64,000 bases of DNA from Endozoicomonas gorgoniicola (GTDB lineage: Bacteria > Pseudomonadota > Gammaproteobacteria > Pseudomonadales > Endozoicomonadaceae). The stretch is taken from assembly GCF_025562715.2 (NCBI RefSeq), contig NZ_JAPFCC010000001.1, positions 4,392,501 to 4,456,500 on the forward strand, written 5' to 3'. The translations under genes were made by a program, and so were the position numbers. Position 1 is the first letter of the stretch; each line of letters opens with the position of its first letter. The notes below the pieces were generated by a model that saw only the letters and a list, made by a program, of their open reading frames with translations, was not told the origin of the DNA and did no database searches. Below, piece after piece: positions 8,632 to 17,043 of the stretch.

Positions 8632-9357
8632 ATGCAGCGTATTACCATGATCGTCGCCATGAAGCAGGAAGCGGCTCCTATTATCAAACACCTGAACCTG
8701 TCTGAAGTCAAAATGCAGGACCCGGTGCTCACCTGTCAGGCATTTCAGGGAAACTATAAAGGTCTGGATATTTCTCTGGTCGTAAACGGCACTGATCGTG
8801 AATATAACGTAGAGTCTGTGGGAACTCAGCCAGCAACCATTACCACTTTAGAAGCCATTCGTCAGTTCACACCTGACCTGCTGATTAACGCGGGAACCTG
8901 CGGTGCCTTTAAAGACAAGGGCAGTGCAATCGGTGACGTTTACATGGGTGAAAGAATCCGTTATTTCGACCGTCGTATCCCACTGGGAGAAAACTATTTT
9001 GCCTACGGTGATGGCAGCTATGAATCAGTGTTGGCCCAGAATTACGCAACCCGGCTTGGACTGAAGGGAGCCGTTGTATGCACAGGCAACTCTCTGGACA
9101 TGAGCCCGACCGACGAAGCCATTCTACGCGAAGAACCTCTGGTAGCAAAAGAGATGGAAGCAGCGGCTATTGCAGCGGTTGCAAAAATGTATAAAACACC
9201 ACTGCTTGCTATTAAATCCGTCACCGATCTGGTTGATGACGAATGTACGACAGCAGAGCAGTTTCTGGCTAATCTGGCCAGGGCTTCTGAACTATTACAA
9301 CAGAATGTTTTCAAGCTGCTGGACGTGTTGAGCAAAGACGCAAAATCTGCTGTTTAA
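8632..9357 (+). CDS. mtnN: 5'-methylthioadenosine/S-adenosylhomocysteine nucleosidase family protein
   Basis: The 241-residue protein has the purine-nucleoside phosphorylase-like fold of the MTA/SAH nucleosidases. Visible blocks are the N-terminal ITMIVAMKQEAAPI, LLINAGTCGAF, the ribose-binding KEMEAAAIAAVA and KSVTDLVDD with its catalytic Asp. It would release adenine from methylthioadenosine or S-adenosylhomocysteine. VNGTD and other segments differ from the classic Pfs enzyme, so a plant-type MTA nucleosidase specificity is possible. An aaggaa ribosome binding site precedes the ATG. Confidence 0.82.
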   Translation: MQRITMIVAMKQEAAPIIKHLNLSEVKMQDPVLTCQAFQGNYKGLDISLVVNGTDREYNVESVGTQPATITTLEAIRQFTPDLLINAGTCGAFKDKGSAIGDVYMGERIRYFDRRIPLGENYFAYGDGSYESVLAQNYATRLGLKGAVVCTGNSLDMSPTDEAILREEPLVAKEMEAAAIAAVAKMYKTPLLAIKSVTDLVDDECTTAEQFLANLARASELLQQNVFKLLDVLSKDAKSAV

Positions 9358-9371
9358 AACGTCTTGATCGT

Positions 9372-9407
9372 GGTTGTTCCCGCCTTTTCCATCAGGCAGG
9401 GAACAGC
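9372..9407. terminator. Hairpin between convergent genes
   Basis: Near-complementary arms ggttgttcccgcc and ggcagggaacagcc lie just behind mtnN and overlap the 3' end of the minus-strand gene. There is no strong T run. Confidence 0.4.
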
Positions 9408-10120
9408 CCTGCAGGCAAGGTATAAGGGGCTGTTCTGTATCTATTGAGTGCAACCATCCATATCCCCAGAATATATACTGCAACGCCTGCCTCCAGCACC
9501 AGTCCAACAGAACAGATCGCTGTGAGTAACCGTGCGCCTACTGTATGTATATTGCTTTCTCTCTCACAAATTTGCATAAGGGGCTGCACAGCGTTAATGA
9601 CCTCCCGGCAACCTCCCTGCCCCAGTGGTAAAAAACCACTGTAGGCTACCTGAATATTGAATTGACCGCCTTGATTACAATGAATTCCGTCATTGCAGAC
9701 GACAGTCGTCATGCATTCGAAACGGGAATGCCCTGTACTAAACAGTACGCCATTTTCGTTGTCCTTACTGATATCAAGAGCGTTGTTGGTGATATCGATC
9801 ATTATGTCTTTAATGATTTTTCTGGTAACGCAGATTTCGGCATGAGGATCATGGCTGTCATTTGTTCGTGAAAAATAAAATGGGTACTCTTTAGCGATAT
9901 CATTTTTGTGAAACATCTCCCATACCGTACAGGATTCACCGGATAATTTATTCACTTGCGGACACAGATTCAGGTTGCCTGAGCTAAAGAGTTTGTCTGA
10001 ACTTTCTATTTTCCGGATCACCCAGGGAGAAATTGTGTTCTCATTTTGATCGTCTGCCCAAAGCATTTTGCTGGTAAACAGCAGCAACAATGGCAATGTG
10101 TATAAATAATATGAATGCAC
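9392..10120 (-). CDS. Orphan secreted cysteine-rich protein
   Basis: No family is recognised. The longer open frame to 10264 runs into IS66 copy 1 and cannot be the native start. A GTG at 10120 with ggag five bases upstream begins a clean signal peptide (YLYTLPLLLLFTSKMLWADD), giving 242 residues. The mature part has about ten cysteines, for example LCPQVN, GESCTVW, FECMTTVVCNDGIHCNQGG and GGCREV, which suggests disulfides outside the cytoplasm. A hydrophobic segment near the C-terminus (LLTAICSVGLVLEAGVAVYI) could anchor it in a membrane. IS66 copy 1 sits about 120 bp upstream and may have cut off its promoter. Confidence 0.5.
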   Translation of the reverse strand: MHSYYLYTLPLLLLFTSKMLWADDQNENTISPWVIRKIESSDKLFSSGNLNLCPQVNKLSGESCTVWEMFHKNDIAKEYPFYFSRTNDSHDPHAEICVTRKIIKDIMIDITNNALDISKDNENGVLFSTGHSRFECMTTVVCNDGIHCNQGGQFNIQVAYSGFLPLGQGGCREVINAVQPLMQICERESNIHTVGARLLTAICSVGLVLEAGVAVYILGIWMVALNRYRTAPYTLPAGLFPA

Positions 10121-10239
10121 ACTGGCTCCATTTACATGGTTACGAAAACAAAATCGGATTCTATACTTTGCAGGCTTATGAAAAAATGTACTCACTGAGT
10201 GTATTCCTGCTTGATATAAACCGTGAACCTTATTAATGG

Positions 10240-12030
10240 GTAACTGCTCATATTCCATTGGCAAGAACCGTTTCCTGATAGCCTGATGCCTTCAGGATGA
10301 GATGCCCCAGCTGCGGAATCAGATTGGTTCCAGTCAGCCTGTCCCTGAGATAGTTGGCAAAGGACACCCCGTGTTGTTTACAGGTCTTTTTCAAACTGGC
10401 AAAGGTGTCGCGGCATTTCCTCCCAAGTTTACTCCGGGTACCACCGCTAACCTTTCGCCGTTTCACATACTCTCTGATCTGCCTCTCGCTCAGGTTGTTG
10501 TGCAGTGGCAGCCACGGATACTCAAGAACCAATAACAGCTCTTCCCTGACAACCATCAGTTTGCCCAACTCAGCCTGCAAGGCAGGGTAGTCAACCCGCT
10601 GTGTTACCCAACGATCAAACTCCTGGTAGAGCTTCTGTTTCTCCTTGTCCGTTGGTTTTTTCTGGTAGGCCTCAATGTCGTCGTAGAGGCACCAGTACTG
10701 ATCCTGCACGGTGTCACGGGCGGCTCGTTCCAGGTCATTGGCCGGTATCAGCTTGTCCATGTTTCTTCCCGCATGGTACCAACACAGCGAATGCTGAAAG
10801 GCTGTATCAAACTGCCGGGCTCCATCGCTATGGATAATCAGGTTCTCAAGGCGATGATTGAGCATCAATGCGGCCTTTAAAACACCCTCTGTCGCCCAGC
10901 GCCTTTGTTGCGGGGCAGCACAACCAATGCTGTTAAGGAAGCTCTCCCACTCTTCTTCTGTTGAGAAACGCTTCTCGCCGCATTCGGATAGCGCAGTGAT
11001 CCACTTCTTCGACACATCAACCTGATTCTCCATGTAGTCAATGGCAACGTCGTTGAGAAGATAAAGCCGCTGCTGCCCTTGCAGACAGCCCAGGAAATTA
11101 ATCCTGCTCTTACTGTCGCTGCTATGGAAGTAGGAAAAATAAGGGTTGCCGATAAACAGGCAGTAGCCGTTTTTTCCTTGGTGGCGAGCACCTGTGTCGT
11201 CGGCCTGGAGATAATCAGAGCAAGTCAGCCCTGCTTCCAGCAATTCTTCTTTTTCCTGGTGGAAAATATCATGGCCTTTCGTCAGGATGTTGCTCAGGGA
11301 ACCTTCTGATATTGAGCATCCATGGTCGTGCAGCCAAGATAGCAGTAGTGGCTGTGTCGTACTGCATGAATGATAAAAATCCAGCAGATGGGCTTTCAGG
11401 TTGTCGCCAAAACGGTCTTTCACATGATCAGGTAGCGGGGCTGACACCCCGCCTTCCGGAGTTGTGTAATACTCACGCCTGTAGCGAGTAGTGACAAAAC
11501 GCAAGTCCAGCTCAGTATGGAAAAAGTCGATATAGCACTTGAAGCGCCAGTTCTCACCGGGAGCAGCGATTGAACAGATTTCCTCTCGGTCAACAGTCAT
11601 TGGTGGTGCAGCGGTTTCACCGGCTTCTTGTGATCGTGGTCGTTTACTTTTCGGCGGACGATCAGTGTCACTTTTCCCGGCAGCCTGATCAGTGTCTTCC
11701 GCAGAAGAGCTGTCTTCCTGATCATCGCCCTTGTCCGAGACATTAGGCCTGATTTTAGGCTTGCCCTTGTGCTTCTTCAGGTGGCGAATTTCTGCTCGAA
11801 GCTGTTCGTTCTCTTCGACCAGCTGTTCGATCTGAACGCGCTGCCTTTCAATTTGCACAGATTGCTTCTCGACCGTGTCGAGAAGGTTTTTGACGAATGA
11901 ACGCAACTGTTCATTGTCTGTACTGGAGAATAGTGAGTCAGGCAGGTGCATACGGTGAAATATACGAAAGATCAGGATAACTTTCTTTGACCTGTAGAGG
12001 TTGATTTGCCAGTCAATTTTGAGCAGTTAC
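10240..12030 (-). mobile_element. IS66-family element, copy 1 (1791 bp)
   Basis: The ends carry the inverted repeat gtaactgctca/tgagcagttac, and the element is bounded by an 8-bp target duplication attaatgg (10232-10239 and 12031-12038). It encodes only the large TnpC-like protein and lacks the tnpA and tnpB genes of classic IS66. It is the same length as the copies at 46839 and 53564, and the encoded proteins are identical. It landed between a small minus-strand ORF and the secreted protein gene. Confidence 0.95.
10248..11951 (-). CDS. tnpC: IS66-family transposase (TnpC), copy 1
   Basis: The 567-residue transposase starts with a coiled coil (residues 15-60, repeated QIERQRVQIEQL heptads), followed by a charged linker and a cysteine-poor zinc-finger-like region. 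The DDE catalytic domain has Asp in LQADDTGARHQG, Asp in LIIHSDGARQFD and Glu in LHNNLSERQIREY. The stop codon lies inside the terminal inverted repeat. The protein is identical to copies 2 and 3. Confidence 0.95.
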   Translation of the reverse strand: MHLPDSLFSSTDNEQLRSFVKNLLDTVEKQSVQIERQRVQIEQLVEENEQLRAEIRHLKKHKGKPKIRPNVSDKGDDQEDSSSAEDTDQAAGKSDTDRPPKSKRPRSQEAGETAAPPMTVDREEICSIAAPGENWRFKCYIDFFHTELDLRFVTTRYRREYYTTPEGGVSAPLPDHVKDRFGDNLKAHLLDFYHSCSTTQPLLLSWLHDHGCSISEGSLSNILTKGHDIFHQEKEELLEAGLTCSDYLQADDTGARHQGKNGYCLFIGNPYFSYFHSSDSKSRINFLGCLQGQQRLYLLNDVAIDYMENQVDVSKKWITALSECGEKRFSTEEEWESFLNSIGCAAPQQRRWATEGVLKAALMLNHRLENLIIHSDGARQFDTAFQHSLCWYHAGRNMDKLIPANDLERAARDTVQDQYWCLYDDIEAYQKKPTDKEKQKLYQEFDRWVTQRVDYPALQAELGKLMVVREELLLVLEYPWLPLHNNLSERQIREYVKRRKVSGGTRSKLGRKCRDTFASLKKTCKQHGVSFANYLRDRLTGTNLIPQLGHLILKASGYQETVLANGI

Positions 12031-12031
12031 A

Positions 12032-12199
12032 TTAATGGTGACTTTGAACGCATGTTGGCATGCTCTGGATTATAGCCATTACTGCGTCAGCGACAGCCTG
12101 ATTCGTTTCAGTGCCTGTTAGACAGCCATAAGCCAGTAAAGATAAACCCTGCCCCAGGGCAGCGAGAAGCCTCTTTCTAACAGCTCCATCCTTTATCAT
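12032..12199 (-). CDS. Small predicted secreted protein or lipoprotein, 55 aa
   Basis: The ORF starts MIKDGAVRKRLLAALGQG, runs through a hydrophobic segment ending LLAYGC that resembles a lipobox, and stops at a TAA that lies inside the 8-bp target duplication of IS66 copy 1. The insertion therefore leaves it intact. No homologue is recognised. Size and signal-like N-terminus are the only support. It reads in the same direction as the orphan gene at 9392-10120 and could once have preceded it in a transcript. Confidence 0.35.
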   Translation of the reverse strand: MIKDGAVRKRLLAALGQGLSLLAYGCLTGTETNQAVADAVMAIIQSMPTCVQSHH

Positions 12200-12413
12200 T
12201 CTGATTTTTCCATTGAAACCACCAAATTATTGACTTTGAAGGTTGTAGTATCTGTTTGTTTTTATGAATTGGAGTACAGGGGTTATGACACCATCCATCA
12301 AAAAACTAATGTAACCAAGGAACTTTACTGAAGCCAGCCAATCTATAGACCCGTCGGACAAAATTAATTTGTCTTATCCAGTTCCTGACATTCAGATATT
12401 ATGGAGAATACCG

Positions 12414-14438
12414 ATGTCACTCCCTGTTTCTAACCCTGTTTCTAACCCTGTTTCTATCCACACTGCCTCAAACTTCAGCAATTTTACCGAAGTATCTGCT
12501 TCAGACCCAAAACCGGAAAGCGAAAATCAATGGGGTACCCGGAAAATAGGGAAAAGCCACTCGTCCAAAATCACTGATAAGAAATCAGCCGCAGTCAATG
12601 GTAAAAGCTTTTTTGATATGTCGATAACAGAGCGTCTTGTTTTTGCTCTTAGTCTTTTTTCAGGTTTGCAGGGTGCGTTTGCACAGAATAGCGGAAAAAG
12701 TGACAGTCACAGTATGATTTATCCAACAAAGCCTGAACTCAGCACCTGTCCAAAAACAGATTTTTCAGACTGGATCACAACGTTAGATCAAAAAAACAGT
12801 AAAAGAAGTTATGCACAAGCAGAGTGCCTGACAGACCAATGCTCAGCACCGGAAGTAACAACCAAAAAAGAAATATCACCATCTAAAAAAGAAAGTCAGT
12901 TACCATCCTGTCAAAAACCAGATCTGATGGAACAGATAGGTCCAGTGGACAAAATGACGGGTGTTTATAAAAAGTCAGATGAAACCAGCATAACTCTTGG
13001 TATTAAACATCCTGAAACAGTGCCTGTAATGAGAAAATATAAAGACCTTGCCAATTTAGAATCCAAGGCAATGCAGCTGACACAGACACTGGAGCAAATA
13101 AATAACTACATAATTCAAAACAACTATGATTTCAGAATGCTGACCTACAATGAAAAGCAACATATCATGCAGAACACTTTCAGAATCAGACCATTAACCC
13201 CGTGTATGAAAGGTCTGATTGACGAACTGGATAGCTATGATACAGCACTTAAAGAAATTTTCATGTACCAAAAAGAATCCGGTGATTATCAAGCCTATGC
13301 TGAAGAGCTGAAAGCATTAACAGAGGGACGAAAGGCCATCATAGTTAGCTTGTTGAAATCATTAAAAGCAGAGCTTCAAGGTATAGATAATTACACATCT
13401 GCTGTATTTAAAGAGCAACATGATAAAGTAGAAAGGAATTTCCAAAAAAATAAAAAATATATTTCTTCTCAGCTTAAAAAATCAGAAGCCATACTCAGCT
13501 CTAAAGAAATAAACAAAATGATGCAACAGTGCCTTAAAGATCAAAGAAAATGCATCAATGAACAAAAAATTGCAGAGGCTAAAGACATTGCTGACAGAGT
13601 CAGAGCCCAGAGGGAAGCAAACAAAAACAGCTTCGGCATGAAGCTCCTTAATTTATTCTCTGCAACTTATTTAGCTTCCTTTATTGGTCTGGTTACTTCT
13701 TCACTTGCAATGATATGTTTACCTAAAAAGGTAACCCGTTACTTCACCTCCATAAAAAAAATAAACACAAGACGTATATTAGAGCAGAGAATAAAAGATA
13801 AGAAAGTAGTATTACCAAAGAACATCAAACAATCTATGGACAGGTGTGACAGCGCAGAAGAAAAAATTCGTTCAAGCCAGACCAGCAGTAAACTTAATCC
13901 ATTTCCTGAAGGCTGGGAACAGGTAACCCTGTCAAAGTATCATGACGTAACTCAGCTTAAAAAAGAAAAGCGTGACAAACGAAGCCAAAGAACAATGACT
14001 GAGACACTTAAGGATATTGTCATGCCAGAAGAAAGCAAGATGCCAGAGATGCCGTGGAAAACGGATATTTCGATAAACCACCAATTTATAAAGCCTGTCT
14101 ACAGGAGAGGTTTTGTACCATCAGATAAGGAAACCAACAAAAAGAATATTGTTGCCTATGCATTTTTTGATCCTTCATCTGATGGGGTTAAAAACTCAAT
14201 ATCGGATGATGGCATTAAAAAAATGCAAAGCATTCATGAAGCTGGCCGATATGCGCCACACGAAAAAAGCGCTACAGGCTACAAATGCTTTAAACATAAA
14301 AGCTCGCTTTTGTGGGAATTTAAAGTGGCCGGAGATGAACGTTTGTACGGAGTAACCATTCCAGCAAACGACGAAGGGAAAAAAGCGGGTGTCGCTCCCC
14401 TGGTTGTATTTGACACAATATTGAGTGAAAAATTATAA
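12414..14438 (+). CDS. Large orphan protein with two hydrophobic segments, effector-like
   Basis: I start it at the ATG 12414 (ggag seven bases upstream) rather than an upstream TTG, giving 674 residues. The N-terminus has a short repeat, PVSNPVSNPVS, encoded by 12-bp DNA repeats. A hydrophobic segment around residue 85 (LVFALSLFSGLQGAFA) is followed by a cysteine-containing region with repeated SxCPK or SCQKP motifs. Then come long lysine/glutamate-rich helices, a second hydrophobic segment (ATYLASFIGLVTSSLAMICL) and a basic C-terminal half. There is no recognisable catalytic motif. It is AT-rich compared with the flanking ilv genes. A secreted or membrane-inserted host-interaction protein is a guess from composition. 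Confidence 0.6.
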   Translation: MSLPVSNPVSNPVSIHTASNFSNFTEVSASDPKPESENQWGTRKIGKSHSSKITDKKSAAVNGKSFFDMSITERLVFALSLFSGLQGAFAQNSGKSDSHSMIYPTKPELSTCPKTDFSDWITTLDQKNSKRSYAQAECLTDQCSAPEVTTKKEISPSKKESQLPSCQKPDLMEQIGPVDKMTGVYKKSDETSITLGIKHPETVPVMRKYKDLANLESKAMQLTQTLEQINNYIIQNNYDFRMLTYNEKQHIMQNTFRIRPLTPCMKGLIDELDSYDTALKEIFMYQKESGDYQAYAEELKALTEGRKAIIVSLLKSLKAELQGIDNYTSAVFKEQHDKVERNFQKNKKYISSQLKKSEAILSSKEINKMMQQCLKDQRKCINEQKIAEAKDIADRVRAQREANKNSFGMKLLNLFSATYLASFIGLVTSSLAMICLPKKVTRYFTSIKKINTRRILEQRIKDKKVVLPKNIKQSMDRCDSAEEKIRSSQTSSKLNPFPEGWEQVTLSKYHDVTQLKKEKRDKRSQRTMTETLKDIVMPEESKMPEMPWKTDISINHQFIKPVYRRGFVPSDKETNKKNIVAYAFFDPSSDGVKNSISDDGIKKMQSIHEAGRYAPHEKSATGYKCFKHKSSLLWEFKVAGDERLYGVTIPANDEGKKAGVAPLVVFDTILSEKL

Positions 14439-14444
14439 ACGACG

Positions 14445-14477
14445 TCCGGCTCTTATACTCAATAATTAAGAGCCGGA
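14445..14477. terminator. Bidirectional terminator hairpin
   Basis: An 11-bp perfect stem tccggctctta/taagagccgga with an 11-nt loop sits between the convergent ends of the orphan gene and ilvC. Confidence 0.7.
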
Positions 14478-14493
14478 GCATTAAGATGAAAAC

Positions 14494-15510
14494 TTAGTTT
14501 TTTGTCTTATCTACCAGCTGGTTAGCAGTAATCCAGGGCATCATTTCACGCAGCTTGCCACCCACCTTCTCGATAGGATGTGCTGCATTGTTGCGACGAT
14601 AAGCAGTCATGGACGGATAGTTGGTCGCCCCTTCAACAATAAATTTTTTGGCGTATTCACCGTTCTGAATATCCTTCAGGCAATCGCGCATGGCCTGACG
14701 GGATTGTTCGTTAATGACTTTTGGTCCCGTTACATACTCACCATATTCCGCATTGTTAGAGATGGAGTAGTTCATATTGGCAATGCCGCCTTCGTACATC
14801 AGGTCAACAATCAGCTTCAGTTCGTGCAGGCATTCGAAGTAAGCCATTTCCGGGGAGTAACCGGCTTCGGTCAGTGTTTCAAAACCAGCCTTCACCAGTT
14901 CAACCGCGCCACCACAAAGAACAGCCTGTTCACCAAACAGGTCGGTTTCGGTTTCGTCCTTGAAGGTGGTTTCAATGATACCGGTACGACCGCCCCCCAC
15001 ACCAGAAGCGTAAGATAAAGCAACGTCTTTAGCCTTACCGGAAGCGTCCTGGAACACAGCCACCAGGTCTGGGATACCGCCACCTTTAACAAATTCAGAA
15101 CGAACGGTGTGACCCGGAGCCTTGGGGGCAATCATGATCACGTCCAGATCTTTGCGAGGCACAATCTGATTGTAATGAATCGAGAAGCCGTGGGCGAAAG
15201 CCAGAGTAGTGCCTTCACGCAGGTTCGGTTCAATCTGCTCTTTATAAAGCTGAGACTGGAACTCGTCGGGTGTCAGGATCATCACGACGTCTGCCTGCTC
15301 AACGGCAGCCGACACTTCCTGCACTGTCAGGCCGGCAGAAGCGGCTTTTTCCCAGGAAGCTGAGCCTTTGCGCAGACCTACCGTTACATCCACACCCGAA
15401 TCTTTCAGGTTGTTGGCATGGGCGTGCCCCTGAGAACCGTAACCGATGATAGATACTTTTTTGCCACGAATAATGGAAAGGTCACAATCCTTATCGTAAT
15501 AAACCTGCAT
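14494..15510 (-). CDS. ilvC: Ketol-acid reductoisomerase (class I, short form)
   Basis: The 338-residue length is that of class I enzymes. The NADP-binding GYGSQGHAHANNL near residue 25 and the acidic Mg-binding segments (DLFGEQAVLCGG, ECLHELKLIVDLMYEGG) are present. It converts acetolactate or acetohydroxybutyrate to the dihydroxy acid in valine, isoleucine and leucine synthesis. It is transcribed divergently from ilvY, the classic arrangement for LysR activation by substrate. In many gammaproteobacteria it follows ilvIH directly; here ilvIH is 4 kb away beyond ilvY, an ISL3 element and alaE. Confidence 0.96.
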   Translation of the reverse strand: MQVYYDKDCDLSIIRGKKVSIIGYGSQGHAHANNLKDSGVDVTVGLRKGSASWEKAASAGLTVQEVSAAVEQADVVMILTPDEFQSQLYKEQIEPNLREGTTLAFAHGFSIHYNQIVPRKDLDVIMIAPKAPGHTVRSEFVKGGGIPDLVAVFQDASGKAKDVALSYASGVGGGRTGIIETTFKDETETDLFGEQAVLCGGAVELVKAGFETLTEAGYSPEMAYFECLHELKLIVDLMYEGGIANMNYSISNNAEYGEYVTGPKVINEQSRQAMRDCLKDIQNGEYAKKFIVEGATNYPSMTAYRRNNAAHPIEKVGGKLREMMPWITANQLVDKTKN

Positions 15511-15653
15511 GTGAAGGCTCCTCTTTATTATGAATATGTTGTTCTTATGTCAGTGCAAATTCGATAGGCGTAAGATAGGTCAGACAATACGTTTCGTAAA
15601 ATGATATATTTGAAAAACAGTATCCCGAATTATGAAACAAAAGATTAACGCTT
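15511..15653. promoter_or_regulatory. ilvC/ilvY divergent control region
   Basis: This 143-bp AT-rich stretch separates the divergent starts of ilvC and ilvY. By analogy with E. coli it should hold the IlvY operators and both promoters. I could not assign exact boxes by eye. Confidence 0.45.
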
Positions 15654-16541
15654 ATGGATACCAGACTGCTGAAACACTTCCTGGGCCTTGCCGACAGCCT
15701 GCATTTTGGTCGTGCCAGCCAAGCCTGCCATGTCAGCCCTTCCACCCTGAGCCGGAGCATTCAGCATCTCGAAGAAACCCTTGGTGTTTTGCTGTTTGAG
15801 CGAGACAACCGCAGCGTCCAGCTCACCCGGGAAGGCTTACTGTTTCAGGAATACGCCAGAGATACCCTGCAACAATGGGACGGAATCCGTAACCGGTTAA
15901 TGACTGCCGCTGAACAGCTCAGTGGTGAAATCAGCGTCTACTGTTCTGTCACTGCCAGCTACAGCTTTTTATACGACATTCTTAGTCAGTTTCGTCAAAG
16001 CTACCCCGGCATTGAAATCAAATTACATACCGGCGACCCGGAACCTGCCATCCAATATGTATTGTCAGGGCAGGAAGATATCGCCATGGCAGCTCGCCCT
16101 GACCAGCTGCCTGCTGAACTGGCATTTTGCAGTATTGGTCTGTCACCTCTGGTCTTTATTGCTCCCGCTGATGGCAGCGTTAAACAACCGGCCAGCGATC
16201 AGGACTGGGCAGATACCCCGATGATCCTTCCTGAAAAAGGCATCAGTCGAAACCGGACCAATCAGTGGTTTGCCAACAAAAATATCAAGCCCAGAATCTA
16301 TTCACAGGTAGCAGGCAACGAAGCCATTGTCAGTATGGTCAGTCTGGGGTTTGGCATTGGCGTCGTTCCCCAGATTGTAGTCGACAACAGTCCGCTATCA
16401 GGCCGGGTACAGGTCATTGATGTAAAACCCTGGCTACCGGCTTACGACGTGGGACTTTGTGTTCTGAAAAAAAAACTCAAAAACCCTTTGGTGGGGGCTT
16501 TCTGGTCGCTGCTTGATAACGCGTGTCAGGATTTTTCCTGA
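15654..16541 (+). CDS. ilvY: IlvY, LysR-type activator of ilvC
   Basis: The 295-residue protein has the LysR winged helix at residues 1-60 (LKHFLGLADSLHFGRASQ, SPSTLSRSIQHLEE) and a substrate-binding domain. The block SVTASYSFLYDIL and the 'HTGDPEPAIQYV' segment agree with E. coli IlvY (CSVTAAYSHLPPIL, TTGDAADAMEKV). IlvY activates ilvC when acetolactate or acetohydroxybutyrate accumulates. Divergence from ilvC supports the call. Confidence 0.92.
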   Translation: MDTRLLKHFLGLADSLHFGRASQACHVSPSTLSRSIQHLEETLGVLLFERDNRSVQLTREGLLFQEYARDTLQQWDGIRNRLMTAAEQLSGEISVYCSVTASYSFLYDILSQFRQSYPGIEIKLHTGDPEPAIQYVLSGQEDIAMAARPDQLPAELAFCSIGLSPLVFIAPADGSVKQPASDQDWADTPMILPEKGISRNRTNQWFANKNIKPRIYSQVAGNEAIVSMVSLGFGIGVVPQIVVDNSPLSGRVQVIDVKPWLPAYDVGLCVLKKKLKNPLVGAFWSLLDNACQDFS

Positions 16542-16607
16542 CCAAGGATGTCTATGCGCCATCCTCTGCTATGCTCAAAGCCCAACCAATAAAAACGAGC
16601 TGTACCG

Positions 16608-16997
16608 ATGTCGATAGAAATGAGATCCGTAGAAGCAAGACTGGACAAACTGGAAGCCCAGCATCGTAACCTTGATAAAGAAGTTCACGGCCTGGCCAGG
16701 GTCTGTGCAGATATAAAAAATATTGCTCTGACTAACCAGCATGATATAGCGAGCCTGACGACTTGTGTAAAATCGTTAGCTGAAGCAACACATGCAGGGT
16801 TCAAACGAGCCGATGAGCAGCATTTAGAATTTGTAAAAGAAACCCGTGAACGTTTCGACCGCGTCGAGAAGCAACACTCCGAGTTTGTAAAAGAAACCCG
16901 TGAACGTTTCGACCGCGTCGATGAACGCTTCGAACGCGTCGATGAACGTTTCGATCAACTGGAACTTCTTATCCGTCAACGCCTTCCGGCAAACTGA
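16608..16997 (+). CDS. Small coiled-coil protein with internal repeats
   Basis: The 129-residue, almost entirely helical protein has heptad spacing (VEARLDKLEAQHRNLDKEV) and an exact 18-residue repeat beginning EFVKETRERFDRV. The repeat is encoded by a 54-bp direct repeat with copies near 16831 and 16885. A shorter ERFERVDERFDQL run follows. There is no signal peptide. The function is unknown; proteins of this shape are common near mobile elements. An ISL3 element lies immediately downstream and separates the gene from the hairpin at 18379 that may have been its terminator. Confidence 0.65.
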   Translation: MSIEMRSVEARLDKLEAQHRNLDKEVHGLARVCADIKNIALTNQHDIASLTTCVKSLAEATHAGFKRADEQHLEFVKETRERFDRVEKQHSEFVKETRERFDRVDERFERVDERFDQLELLIRQRLPAN

Positions 16998-17043
16998 CAC
17001 ACACAATTCTGTCGCTCCAACCGATGGTCAACTGAAAGATTAA

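Noticed and set aside
9392..10264. Longer version of the secreted protein starting at 10264
   Set aside because: The first codons lie within IS66 copy 1; the GTG at 10120 has a binding site and a clean signal peptide.
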